DNA from: Polymyxa betae
Lineage: Eukaryota > Endomyxa > Phytomyxea > Plasmodiophorida > Plasmodiophoridae
Assembly: GCA_003693705.1 (NCBI GenBank)
Contig: RBZT01000623.1
Coordinates: forward strand, 62,001-126,000
Direction: 5' to 3'
DNA: 64,000 nucleotides
The notes beneath the pieces were generated by a model. It had not been told where the DNA came from. It was given only the letters and a program-made list of their open reading frames with translations, and searched no databases. The first letter of the stretch is position 1. Each line of letters opens with the position of its first letter. Below, in pieces: positions 11,331 through 20,988 of the stretch. A program made the translations under genes and the position numbers.

Positions 11331-12047
11331 TTATTCTTCTTTGGAGAAAATGACCATGATCGCCATGCAGCCAAGAACAATATATTTCAGGATCGGATAG
11401 TCACTTAGCATGATGGTCGGGAAGCCGGCATACGGCACCCATCTAATTGTTACGATCAGAAAAAGTTGGAACGAAAACAATGGAGGAGACGTACGCTTTG
11501 GCCCTGCCAATAATGTCTTCCGGATCGAGCCAGAACTGTCCAGGATTATAGAGGCCTCGGTCGTCAACACGGTTGTTGTCGCCTTTTGTGAGAAGGCGAA
11601 CTTTGCCGTCCTTGGGGTCTTTGGGGTAATGCGTCTCCAGAACGCGATGAACAATTGGAATATCACGGCCTTTAATCTTGAATCTACGAATCAACAATTT
11701 GAGCAAATTCAAAGAGAAAAATGACACGAAACAGTACACGACAATATCGCCGATTTCGATGGGGTCGGAAGATAGAGTTAGGAAGAGGACATCACCACGA
11801 TAGAACGCGGGCTCCATACTGCCAGATAAGACGACGACGACAGGGCTCTCACTATTCGTGACTAGAACGAGCGCCTTCCAGATCATCAAGGCAGTCCCAA
11901 CAATCATGCCCAGATTGATGATCTGCTGCAGAGTCTGGACACGCCTGAGCCGACTAGTCTACCTTTATGATGTCATCGACATACCGAGCGTTTGTTGTTC
12001 TTGATCTGGTGCTTGGCATGGGCGAGCCAGTTCGTGACCTCCATCAT
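11331..12047 (-). CDS. SEC11: Signal peptidase complex catalytic subunit SEC11
   Basis: ER membrane serine protease that removes signal peptides. Exons 11985-12047, 11738-11934, 11495-11683 and 11331-11442 join through introns of 50-54 nt. The N-terminal transmembrane segment ([17 protein letters not shown]) is followed by the catalytic serine in [16 protein letters not shown] and the histidine in DIPIVHRV. The acidic catalytic region is [17 protein letters not shown]-terminal hydrophobic segment ends at 11331. Length and motifs match SEC11A. Start ATG 12047 is the first of two adjacent ATGs. Confidence 0.95.
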
Positions 12048-12059
12048 TGTCTACGACAA

Positions 12060-12920
12060 CCGATCGCTAACCGACTATCGATTATGAGATAATAATGTCA
12101 AAGACGCACTATTTATACATCAGGGCTGTATAAAGGGCTGTAACATTACATCTACAGCCGCAGTTCGGGAATTCTCTCTTCAAAATTCGTTCAGAAATAT
12201 GATCCAAATGCAATATATAAATGTATCGAGGATTGTGGTCAGTGCACTCCATCAAACTAACATTATTGAAAGTGTTTGTTTTACAATATCGGCAAATTCT
12301 TCTGTAACAGATGGCGATTATCTCAGACAGGAGCCGCGCGAACAGCATACAGCGGCAAAGGCTCTCTTTCGAATCCAAACGGAAAGCAGTCGATTTGTCA
12401 AATCTAGGATGAAATCGTGCTGAAAAGCGGATTATAATTTCGAAGAAGGTATCCGAAAGGTTCGGATATGACATCAGCCGGCCAGCAATCGTCAAGGAAG
12501 CCCAAAAGTACATGCCTTGTGGTAGTAAATCTGACGTTGAACCATTAATTTATCGGAAGCATTTTGCCTGAGCTTTTTCGGTTCCACACAAATAAATCAA
12601 TTCAAAACAATCTATGATTGTATATTTGCATGCTACAATAATGAAGTGTAGTTGAATCTGAAATATCAAGGCCAGCCCCTGCACCAGAGGAGCAGTCTCC
12701 GAGCAGGATAGGATGAACAGAAGCGTTAAACAGCAAACAAACGACAACGAGAAATTTCTGATCAAAAAAACAAAAAGAAAATCATGAGAAGAAATCAAGA
12801 TATCAAAAATATCGAAAGGAAAACGGGCAAGGAACCAAAAGATTGGAACTGGAGACGTTAAAGAAATCAATTGAAGAAAAAAGACCTATATTATCCCACG
12901 AATGGAAGAAATGGACTTAA
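12060..12920. other. Region without a supported gene
   Basis: ORFs on the minus strand (12109-12513 and 12550-12870) are Cys/Ile/Phe-rich, lack convincing family motifs and are not bounded by clear splice sites. AT content rises towards 12800, with A-rich runs. I see no supported gene; a fast-evolving or spliced membrane protein cannot be excluded. Confidence 0.3.
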
Positions 12921-14458
12921 ATGACTATTTTGAAGAAGTTATTGATAGTAGCTTGCCTCTCTGTATTTAGCACAGTCGTCTCTGCCAATGAATTCTCTGA
13001 GCTCCGAATGTCTGAACGGTGCAGTTTCTGACTTCAGTTGGGTAATCTGGCTCATGTTGCAGCTACCTGCACTTCTTTTTGGGGTTGTTTTTGCATATAT
13101 TGCAGTTAGACCTGTGCAAGACAGTTCCGTCATTTACGACCAAAAGGTTCAGATTGTAAGGTTTTTACATCATTCCTCATTGCTGGGCAGCCTGTAGTCG
13201 CGTTTCTTGTTTAGTCGTCTTTTTCGAACACAGGAAAGCTCTGCAGTTTTTCAGAAAACATTGCCATCATTACAATAAGTCTATCAATAAGTGCGATCGC
13301 CTGCGTTGGTACAGCCATGAACAAGCTTAAGTTTATATTATTAGATGGGATCACGAGGTGGCAGATGCTATTCTCAACCATGTTTTGATGGGCGCGCTGT
13401 GGGCGCTGATTTCAGAGGCGGGGATCTTCGTCATTCTATGCTCTATCTGGCCACGGCAATTCCGTGTATGTGTAATGTTACTAGGTGGTCCCGCCTGCAG
13501 TTTATGTTTCCAATACACACTCAGCACTTAAGTGGATCCAACTGGGTAAGTTGTTTTGTCCTTCAACCTTCCTTTCTCGAGCTTTCTAACCTCGAAGTAG
13601 CTGGTTGTCGCGATCATTACAGAATGGGTTAGCAACCCTTTTTGTTTTGCTTCCGTTCACAGGGTTCATGATCTCATGGTCAGAAGTGGATCGAATTCGC
13701 AAACTTCCTACTCGAGAACGATAACTGCCACAAAAACCAGTTCAGGAGCCAGTTATGAATATCATTGGAGATTTTGAGCAAGATCCATTCAAGATCCTGC
13801 AAAATTGCATTGGCAATCCCGTTTTGACCGCAATAGCTCATCTTGAAATTTTTTTGCAAATATTAGATTCTATGGACAAGGCTCATGTTCCAGATTTTCA
13901 AGAATTAACTCGTGACAATTTCCAGAAAATGTTGAAAAACTCTATCAATATGCACTCCAAGATCCATTGCTGAATCTTGATATTGCTCAAAGAAGAGTTC
14001 CAGGAAATATGATTTTCCGTATCTTGCAACTCTATTTCTACAAAAATCAAAGCAAACAAAGCCCTTCATTGGAGAATGGGGTACGGTTAGGTTTAATTGA
14101 TAAAGAAATTGCATCCCATTGTGGTGGGCGTTGTACTGGTTATGGGTGTTCGGCACCATCGGTTCCTCTGCAAAGACGATGGGTCACTCTATTGCGAATA
14201 CTGTGGTGAGGTAACCAACGCCGGAACCCGGCTACCAAACGACCGAGTGAATTGTCGTGCGGGTGATACTAGCGGCTTGAATTTTGTTGGTAAAATGATC
14301 ATTTTGCTCAGTTGTGTAATAATTGAACATTGATAATCGAACAGGTGCTCTCCGAGCTTTCGGAATGGTTTTCACCATTGTGGTCGTTATCTTGGACATG
14401 GTGGCGGGCATTTGGGCCATTACCTTACCGTTCAATCGACAAGAGGAAAACGTTTTGA
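12921..14458 (+). CDS. Multi-exon multi-pass membrane protein with signal peptide, possible receptor
   Basis: Reconstructed from short exons. Exon 1 (12921-13018) encodes a strong signal peptide, MTILKKLLIVACLSVFS, cut after a SAN-like site. Later exons give hydrophobic helices: ENIAIITISLSISAIACV (near 13250), GALWALISEAGIFVILCSIW (near 13390), LVVAIITEW (near 13601) and WWALYWLWVFGTIG (near 14130). Good donors GTATGT and GTAAGT flank 13505-13545. Between the helices, near 13770-14060, is a soluble helical stretch (DPFKILQNCIGNPVL...). The layout could fit a seven-helix receptor with a cytosolic domain, but neither topology nor family is established. Several junctions are unresolved. Confidence 0.4.
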
Positions 14459-14744
14459 GGCGTCCTGTGCAGATTTCGTCACCGCTGCTTGGAAATACTC
14501 AGGTGTTTGGTGTTTTGTATGTATTGTACAAGTCCTATCATCCCAAATAAGCACGCACTGAAAGCAGAACATTTCACAGAATACGATTAGACGACCAAAG
14601 ACAAGACGAAATGAGAAATGAGGGATGGCTGCGCTCGCAGAAATTAATCGAATTATGATAAACCCATATTAATAGCCATAAGCCTGGTTGGTGCAGCCCC
14701 TTTTCCCTTTCATTTCTGTGTTGTCTTCGGTAGTAGAAAAGTCG

Positions 14745-14955
14745 TCGTGTACTCGTTTTGATATCCGGCACCATCGGTTCCACTGCAATGATGGTGGATC
14801 ACAAAATTGCAAATACTGTGATCAGTGTGATGAGGTATCAAGGCCGGAACAAAGCTACGAGACGGCTGACTGAATTGTCGTGCTGGTGATATTAGTGGCT
14901 TGGATTTTGTGGGTAAAAATCAGGTTGTCCAGTTGTGAAATTATTTAACGTTGCT
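14745..14955 (+). pseudogene. Decayed partial duplicate of the preceding membrane-protein gene
   Basis: The stretch from about 14760 repeats, with substitutions and small indels, the stretch from about 14145 in the preceding gene. Shared words include GGCACCATCGGTTCC, GCAAATACTGTG/GCGAATACTGTG, AATTGTCGTGC and GGTGATA followed by AGYGGCTTG. The original encodes the last long helix and following intron. The copy carries frame-breaking differences, so it is most likely a dead tandem partial duplication. Confidence 0.55.
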
Positions 14956-15365
14956 ATGTACACGATGAACGGATGAAAACTGGTAAATGGTGATGTCGAG
15001 GATTATGGTGTTATGCAGATGAGTTCTAGGCCAGTTGATGTTTTCCGAAAGAGAAAGGCTAAAGCGATAACAGATTGTAAAGCCTGCCTGAATACTGTTT
15101 ATTGTAACGGAAGAATTCGAAATGTATTCAAGCTTAATTCAACCAAAAAAATTGTGAAATTTACCATGGCAATGCCATATTTCGATTGAGCACATAAATA
15201 ACATTGGAGATTTCGTCAGGTTTGTACAATTGTAAGAACAGGGCAGACAAGAGAAGAGAGGGTGTATGATGGAACTGGCAAGCATAGATGCACAATGCAC
15301 TTGTAGACGATGTTAGTCTGCAGCATGTCCAAATGCAGACTGATAATAGTTAAATTTCCTGAAAA

Positions 15366-16064
15366 TTGAATCTGAAGATGGGAGGGAATGAGAGAAACGA
15401 CCGCTGCTTTGCAAAAAATTTGATCAGTTTTCTTAGAACGTTTTTCAAGCTTGAGAAAGGAGCGCTGACGGAATTATCAAGAGACACAAAATCATTCCAG
15501 CGAATAGATCAGCGCCCAATAAAGAAAGTTATCGTCAACGACTTCGATCAGTTAACGACTACTTTGATTGTCATTCTTTGGGTAGATGGTTCCGCGAAAA
15601 CAGTGATCGAAATCGAGAAAGATTTCTTCATACTTGAAAGCAGCTCGGAGAGCATTCGTCAGCTTGGTTTATTTTTGAGCATGTTTGACAGCTATGCTAA
15701 GTTGCTATTTGAGCCATGGACGAAATAGCGAATGAACGGATTTCGGATGGCTTGAACTCTTGATGGGCTGACTTCGAATTTCAGCAAATCACTTTTCGGT
15801 CATCAGGCTTCAGCCTATCATAGGCAACTTCTCGGATTTCTTAGAGATCGGCAATGGAGTGAAGGGACGCATGGAAAGAATCGTGACCCTGCTCTCGCTT
15901 GATCCTGCAATACGGCTGTTTTGAAGCCACCACAGGCGCTTTCGCTTCTCAAAGCATCTCTGAACGAAGCAAACCTAAAGAATAATGCAGAAGGTTCGGG
16001 ATTCTACTTGATCTTAAAACGACATCAGCAACCAAAGCACGATAGCAGGCAGCACCGGCTATGA
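15366..16064 (+). CDS. Unknown multi-exon protein
   Basis: Three successive coding-like stretches lie in different frames. About 15379-15728 begins at an ATG (MGGNERNDRCFAKN) and includes VIVNDFDQLTTTLIVILWVD. About 15790-15925 contains VIRLQPIIGNFSDFLEIGNG. About 15925-16064 contains PPQALSLLKASLNEANLK and ends RQHRL-stop. Joining them needs two short introns that I could not place exactly. Amino-acid composition is normal for a folded helical protein. No family recognised. Confidence 0.35.
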
Positions 16065-16163
16065 ATTATCCGAATCTGTATGAAACAGCCAACCGTTGGC
16101 TGCTTGCTTGCAACCAGAACTCTGTGACTTCAGCCCAGCCGTCGTCTGCTGGCAACATCATCA

Positions 16164-16655
16164 ATGATGGACCTAGTTGAGCTCCGCCCGCCGGAACGTC
16201 CTCGGAGCCTACGGTCGCCACTCACGTCGCAGCTGGACGATGATTACGACGACGACCTGAGTCGCCTGCTTTCAGGACCGCCTGATCTAACGGACTGCCG
16301 CCCGCCATCGCCAGCTAAAAAGGACGCGCTCGAGACCGAGCTGGCCCAGCTGCAAGAACACGTCGACCTTCTAGCACGACAACTGAACGAGGTGAAAGTC
16401 GGTCGGAGAAAAGCGGTCGCCGTCCGCGAAGATCCTCTACAGCGCGCCCAGGGTGAAGCACGTCGATGGCAAGGCAAGGTGAAGGTAGACGAATGACGGA
16501 GTACGAGGCCGCTGACACTCCCTTTATAGTTTCAAGCGCTAAAACTGCGATATGACGCCTTACAAGAAGCGTTCCTGAAATCGGAGCGCGCCCGACGAGA
16601 CCAGATGCAGCATATAGTGGCGCTGCGAGACGCCTTTCGTCAATATAAAGGTTAA
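16164..16655 (+). CDS. Small coiled-coil protein, unknown
   Basis: Two exons, 16164-16478 and 16530-16655, with a 51-nt intron (GTGAAG..TTTATAG), give about 146 aa. The N-terminal half is Pro/Arg-rich with an acidic run (DDDYDDD). From about residue 52 a continuous heptad-like helix runs across the splice junction (LETELAQLQEHVDLL... into LRYDALQEAFLKS) to the C-terminus. Start is the first of two ATGs in MMDLVELRPP. It converges on the eS30 gene, with stops 30 bp apart. Possibly cytoskeletal or basal-body, but this is only inferred from shape. Confidence 0.6.
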
Positions 16656-16684
16656 TTTGAGAGGTTTATAATAGTTGAGCGCGA

Positions 16685-16934
16685 TTAGGCTGAGGCGCCC
16701 TGGTTGGAGTTGGGGCCGCGGGCCTTGCCTGGACCGACTACCACGTTGACATAGCGGCGGTTGTATTGCTGGCGCTTGTAGGCTCGGCCTCGGGGCTTCT
16801 TCTTCTTGTCCGTCTTCTCGACCTTGGCGGTGGCACCTCGAACTTTACCGGCACGGGCTAAGGAACCGTGAACTTTACCTAGAGGGACGTCAGTGACCGA
16901 CGACCGACGACGACGAGGCGTAGAACTCACCCAT
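16685..16934 (-). CDS. RPS30: 40S ribosomal protein eS30, not fused to ubiquitin
   Basis: Exon 1 is ATGG (16931-16934). A 52-nt intron (16879-16930, GTGAGT..CCTCTAG) restores [16 protein letters not shown], and exon 2 runs to the stop at 16685. Conserved blocks are [32 protein letters not shown] and a short C-terminus with GPNSN. The protein begins directly at eS30, unlike the animal FAU precursor, which carries a ubiquitin-like domain. The intron after the start codon and the upstream palindrome mirror RPS23. Confidence 0.95.
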
Positions 16935-16979
16935 GACGACGACAACAAATGACGATCGATAATAGAGGCGACCGACCAG

Positions 16980-17011
16980 TTCAAGTCCGTGACGGACTCG
17001 CGCATTTATTA
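16980..17011 (-). promoter_or_regulatory. Bipartite palindromic motif, copy at eS30
   Basis: 16980-16999 reads TTCAAGTCCGTGACGGACTC on the plus strand, followed 5 nt later by TTTATTA (17005-17011). It differs by one base from the RPS23 copy at 8756-8775 and sits 45 nt upstream of the ATG, inside the 70-bp gap to the next gene's stop. Confidence 0.6.
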
Positions 17012-17080
17012 TACGAAGAGGCGTGCTAATAAGCGACAAAAAATTACGAGAAATGTTTTAAAAAGTTTTTCATTTGTTTA

Positions 17081-18007
17081 TTATCTGTTGTTTTCGATTC
17101 CAACCAGGCGCATCTCTTTACGAATGGCGTCCACTTGGCTTTTATGTTGTTCATGCTGTCTCGTCAGCTGGTCGATCTCGTCCAGTACGGCCTGTGGCCC
17201 GCACGACCTTTGCCGGCCGGGACCATCGGCTGGCGGACGCCGCGGTTTCGGCAGCTGCAACCTGGAGGCGAATTCCAGGGCGCGCTGCCGCGATGACACT
17301 GATTTGGGCTGTGGCGGCGGCGGCGGTGTCCGTCTCCGTACCGCCGCCTTCTCCTTCGCATTCCGGATTTTGTTCAGGTTGATGAGGCGGCGCTCACGTG
17401 AGAACTCCTGCATTCGATAACTGACGATCCGCTTGGCGGCTAGCTCCTCGCTGTCGAGATCGGGACCGAGACGACCCAGTACGACACGGTCTGGTAGCTG
17501 TTTGTAGTCCTGCAGGCTGTACGGCTTGTACTTGGGCCGCGCTGGGGGTGCCGTGGTGGGTGGTGAGTTGGGCTGATGGGGTGCTGGGGCTATAATGGGC
17601 TGATGGGGTGCTGGGGTTGTAATGGGCTGATGGTGCGATGGGGTTGTAATGGGCTGATGATGCGCTGCTGGGGCCGGGGTGGCCTGATGGGGTCCTGGGG
17701 CCGCCCTAGGCCCTCGCGGTGCGCTTTGGGCTGATTCAGACTGACTTCGTCGTCGCGACGGTGGCGGCGCTGCGCCCGGCGACCGATGGCGCTGGACCAG
17801 CCACGGCTTCGGATCTCGGCTGGGCGGCATGGGCTCCGGGACCGGCGCCCGTATCAGCTGGGCGCCCTCGCTTCGAATGCGGATATGGGCTCCTGTCTTT
17901 GTGACCATGGAGATGCGGTCTTTGAACTGTGAAACACGGTTCAGTACGACGCCGATGGTGCTGGCTGCGAAGACGTACCCGCTCATGGAAGGGCAGCGGG
18001 CGGTCAT
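17081..18007 (-). CDS. Pro/His-rich protein with C-terminal coiled coil, unknown
   Basis: A 308-aa single-exon protein from ATG 18007. The first 60 residues look folded (TKTGAHIRIRSEGAQLIRA). The middle is low complexity with tandem HQPITTPA/HQPIIAPA units. From about residue 160 comes YKPYSLQDYKQLPDRVVL, then LGRLGPD and a basic helical tail. YxPYxLxDYxxL-type motifs occur in several ciliary proteins, so a flagellar role is possible but unproven. A telomere-like AGGGTTTTAGGGTTT word lies about 80 bp upstream of the ATG, overlapping the preceding gene's stop codon. An exon upstream of 18007 cannot be excluded. Confidence 0.6.
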   Translation of the reverse strand: MTARCPSMSGYVFAASTIGVVLNRVSQFKDRISMVTKTGAHIRIRSEGAQLIRAPVPEPMPPSRDPKPWLVQRHRSPGAAPPPSRRRSQSESAQSAPRGPRAAPGPHQATPAPAAHHQPITTPSHHQPITTPAPHQPIIAPAPHQPNSPPTTAPPARPKYKPYSLQDYKQLPDRVVLGRLGPDLDSEELAAKRIVSYRMQEFSRERRLINLNKIRNAKEKAAVRRRTPPPPPQPKSVSSRQRALEFASRLQLPKPRRPPADGPGRQRSCGPQAVLDEIDQLTRQHEQHKSQVDAIRKEMRLVGIENNR

Positions 18008-18091
18008 CCCCGGCGAATCGATCCTGCATCTGGCTGTATGATGGTCCCGGCTGCGAGATCGAATCCGGTACGAGTCCTTGGGGTCGAAACC

Positions 18092-19336
18092 CTAAAACCC
18101 TACTTTCGTGGGTTCCAGACCCACGATCTCGTTCATGGCGGCCACCCAGACGTCACGTTCGCGGGCCGTCGACGTCTGCAGATGATAGGTACGGCGTCCG
18201 GTCACGATCGAGAAGCAGAGGGCGTCGCGCTCGGCGCCGTCATCGCAGCGCCGAATGTCGGCGAAACGGATCACGGTCTTGCGTGTGGTCAGCAGCCCCT
18301 TCGAGGCCAGTACGACATGGCGCTTGGCGACGTTCAGGTACACGGTGTTGATCGACTGCCCACTGCTGGAATGCAGCACGAACTGATGCCGGACTCCGTC
18401 GATCATGGCCGACGCCAGCATGCTGGGGATCAGTACGACATCGAACTGCTTCTCGTCGTCGTCGTCGTCGTCGTCATGGCCGGCCTCGCTTAGTTCGTCT
18501 TCGTCGAGCGTGGCTTTGTCGTCGGCGCCGGCATCGGTGATGATCTCGACAACGCTTCCCTTCTTGATCGGTTTGACATCGAGAGGGCCGCTGCGGACGA
18601 CGTCTGTGTTCGGGTCCCAGACGCCGCTCAGCAGCTTGTCCGGACGACTCTGAGACAATATCGATTGCAGGCGAAAGCTGGCCATGGAGCGCGTCTCCAA
18701 AACGTTCGAAATGCGCGGCGAGGGCGGTCTCAACGATGGACGAGGTGAAGGTTTCGGATTCTGCTGCGACCAGGCCTTATAAGCGAGGAATGTTTCGAGT
18801 GTGATGGTGCCCAGATTGCCGATGTCTTGTTCTAGAATGGCCGAAATCTGCGAGCAGATTGTTTCTCGAATCGTCCGGCGTACGCTGCGGGCCAGTTCGG
18901 CATTGGCGGCGAAGATCGGGGCGCTGGCTGTCAGATACAGGTCTGTCTGCTTGCTGAAGAATTCGATGACGACGGTCGGCGAGATCATGTTGGCAACGGC
19001 GCCCATCTCGCTGAATTCACGCTCGAGAGCTTCGCGGCGTTCGCTGTCCATTGCTGTTAGCAAGGCGGCGCGGCGATCTTCCATCTGCAGGCGGTAAACG
19101 CCGCCTGGCTCCAGAGCATCGGTGTCGATCATGCCGAGGTCGCCGTCGTAGACGAATCGCATCTTTGAAGACGGGTCGGCCGCCGACAGCAACGGCTCGA
19201 CACCGATCAGATGCAAATGGGCTGTCTGGGTCGGTGTGAAGCGGAACGCGTCGGCGATGGCGTCGGTGCGGAGGCCTTCGGGGGCCATCATGATGGTGAC
19301 ATGACGTGTACCAAGAAATAGCTCGCAGGTCGACAT
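18092..19336 (-). CDS. PH-domain-like protein, unknown
   Basis: A 414-aa single-exon protein from ATG 19336 to the TAG at 18092. The N-terminal third is strand-rich with MRFVYDGDLGMIDTDALEPG. A helical middle follows (about residues 95-190, with TIRETICSQISAILEQDIG). A Pro/Ser linker and an acidic run of seven Asp encoded by a (GTC)n microsatellite (about 18455-18475) precede the last 125 residues. These resemble a PH fold ending in the typical tryptophan helix (STARERDVWVAAMNEIVG). This suggests a membrane- or phosphoinositide-associated role; no family name is assigned. Confidence 0.65.
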   Translation of the reverse strand: MSTCELFLGTRHVTIMMAPEGLRTDAIADAFRFTPTQTAHLHLIGVEPLLSAADPSSKMRFVYDGDLGMIDTDALEPGGVYRLQMEDRRAALLTAMDSERREALEREFSEMGAVANMISPTVVIEFFSKQTDLYLTASAPIFAANAELARSVRRTIRETICSQISAILEQDIGNLGTITLETFLAYKAWSQQNPKPSPRPSLRPPSPRISNVLETRSMASFRLQSILSQSRPDKLLSGVWDPNTDVVRSGPLDVKPIKKGSVVEIITDAGADDKATLDEDELSEAGHDDDDDDDEKQFDVVLIPSMLASAMIDGVRHQFVLHSSSGQSINTVYLNVAKRHVVLASKGLLTTRKTVIRFADIRRCDDGAERDALCFSIVTGRRTYHLQTSTARERDVWVAAMNEIVGLEPTKVGF

Positions 19337-19596
19337 GATTTTCTACAAATTGCAGCGAATGGGGTCTGGCGTCTGATCTCATTGTAATATCTGCAGATAT
19401 TTCTGAGATTCGAACGCATCGCCTCAGAATTTGTTGTTTGGTCTTTCATGTGCAGTTTCTTTTTTAGAAAAGCTTTGTTCTAGAGTCGTTTGTTTTTTGC
19501 AACATCTCCGCTCTCATACGATCTGACTAAACGATTTCCCATTTTGTATGTCAATTAGTGAAGCGTGTGTTACAAAGTTAAAGATTTCGTCCGAGT
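19337..19596. other. Intergenic, lectin 3' end to PH gene promoter
   Basis: About 260 bp separate two minus-strand genes. The sequence is AT-rich near 19440-19500. No gene or repeat was recognised. Confidence 0.4.
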
Positions 19597-20988
19597 TTAT
19601 TTCTTCTGGGTTTTCTTGGCGTATGTCTTCGCCGAACATAGGGCCTCGTGGGCCGAAGCACAGGAGTTCAGTGTTATTCCGACCTTGTTGGCGGCGGTCG
19701 ATAGCGCACCACACATCAACGACTGCGATGCACCATTGCCGGTGGCATCGAATTCAGGCTGCCATGGACCGGTGGTTTCGTCAACCGAGTGCACGTTGCC
19801 TTGGCTGTCCGTCGTATAACCGGTCCAGACCATGACGACGCTGTTCACATGCGAGGCGATGTCTTCCAGCTGCGATCGGCTCGTGAAGACGGCCGGCAGC
19901 AGACCTTTATCTTCACAGAATCGCGAGTATTCCATGTAGCCGCCGAACATGATATGGTTCGGGAAGAAGGTGAACCTGGCGCCCTCCGATTCGATCTGAA
20001 TCGGAAGCTGGTTCGTCGGCGGCTTCGTCGTCGGTTTTGACGTTGGACTCTCTTCAATCTCGCTCTCTTCTTCGCCTTCCTTCTTGGGTTTAGCGTCGGT
20101 TTTTGGTTTCGCCTTCTCGGCTGGCTTCGATTTCGCATCCTTTTCGTCAGGTTTCTCTTTGCCATCCTTTTTCTCTTTGCCATCGTTCTTCACTTTGACA
20201 TCCTTCTCCGGTTTCGGCTCGGCAGCAGGCTTCTTCTCGACTGGCTTTTGAGTCACTTTAGGAGCCTTCTCAGGTTTCGGTTTGACTTTCTCCGGATCCT
20301 CGTTAGCCTCCTTCTTAGCTGCTTCTTTTTTCTCAGGTTTCGCAGCAGGTTTTTTCACTGGCACGGGAGTTTTAGGAGCAGAAGGTGGCGCCGTCGTTTT
20401 CGTGCTGTTCGACGCTTTTGCAGGAGGGCTGACCTGAGTGCTTTTTGCTGCTGGTTTAGCCGCCGCTGCCGGCTTAGCCTCGGCCGCGGATTTGCCCCCG
20501 GCAGCTTTCTCATCGCGAATAGTTTCCGCTTCAATAGCGTCGGGATTCGAGAGAGAGCACAGCGCCGCCTTCTTGGTGTTGCAATCGCTGGCGACAATAC
20601 CGGTGTAGTTAGATACGCTCAACAAACCACACATCTTCGGCTTGGCTTTGTTAAGCAACGGTGTGCCGAACTCCTTTTTCCACTCGAATTCGGCCAGTTC
20701 GACCGACTCAAATTTGCAGTCGCCATTGGTCTTGTATCCGGTCCAGACACCGCCTTCAGGAGAAAGATATTCGGAGACATTGCGGATTTGGCCACGATTG
20801 GCGAAGACGGCCAGCTCTTTGCCGAGGCTCTTGCAGAAGGCGTTCGCCTCCGGCCAGGTTCTTGCGATCTCTCCTGGGTAGAATGTATATCGGATTCGGT
20901 CGAAATTGAACGAAGTCGGCTGCTGAGCTTGGGCAACGGCCAGAACGGCGACGACAACGAGAATTGTTGATATCTTTAGCGAGCCCAT
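19597..20988 (-). CDS. Secreted protein with two C-type-lectin-like domains and Lys/Pro/Glu-rich linker
   Basis: A 463-aa single-exon gene. A signal peptide (MGSLKISTILVVVAVLAVAQA) is followed by a C-type-lectin-like domain (residues about 25-150: TWPEANAFCKSLGKEL, GGVWTGYKTNGDC, CGLLSVSN, CNTKKAALCS). A linker of about 170 residues is repetitive and rich in K, P, E and A. A second lectin-like domain follows (about 330-455: FCEDKGLLPAVF, VMVWTGYTTDSQG, CGALSTAAN, CASAHEALCS). The VWTGY core plus paired cysteines is the CTLD pattern. Canonical EPN or QPD calcium-binding triplets were not seen, so sugar binding is uncertain. Confidence 0.8.
   Translation of the reverse strand: MGSLKISTILVVVAVLAVAQAQQPTSFNFDRIRYTFYPGEIARTWPEANAFCKSLGKELAVFANRGQIRNVSEYLSPEGGVWTGYKTNGDCKFESVELAEFEWKKEFGTPLLNKAKPKMCGLLSVSNYTGIVASDCNTKKAALCSLSNPDAIEAETIRDEKAAGGKSAAEAKPAAAAKPAAKSTQVSPPAKASNSTKTTAPPSAPKTPVPVKKPAAKPEKKEAAKKEANEDPEKVKPKPEKAPKVTQKPVEKKPAAEPKPEKDVKVKNDGKEKKDGKEKPDEKDAKSKPAEKAKPKTDAKPKKEGEEESEIEESPTSKPTTKPPTNQLPIQIESEGARFTFFPNHIMFGGYMEYSRFCEDKGLLPAVFTSRSQLEDIASHVNSVVMVWTGYTTDSQGNVHSVDETTGPWQPEFDATGNGASQSLMCGALSTAANKVGITLNSCASAHEALCSAKTYAKKTQKK

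Noticed and set aside
12109-12513. 134-aa minus-strand ORF as a membrane protein
   Set aside because: Scattered Cys/Arg/Ile composition, no continuous hydrophobic helix, no family or splice support.
16685-16934. Ubiquitin-like fusion (FAU) at eS30
   Set aside because: The frame begins MGKVHGS directly after the first intron; the upstream 70 bp to the next gene have no ubiquitin-like exon.
17568-17660. GATGGGGTGCTGGGG repeats as a regulatory array
   Set aside because: They lie in frame in the Pro/His-rich coding region and encode HQPI(T/I)xP units.
20248-20970. Long plus-strand ORF (240 aa, Arg/Phe-rich) opposite the lectin gene
   Set aside because: Shadow of the Lys/Pro/Glu-rich linker on the other strand; low complexity, no domain, while the minus strand has signal peptide and lectin motifs.
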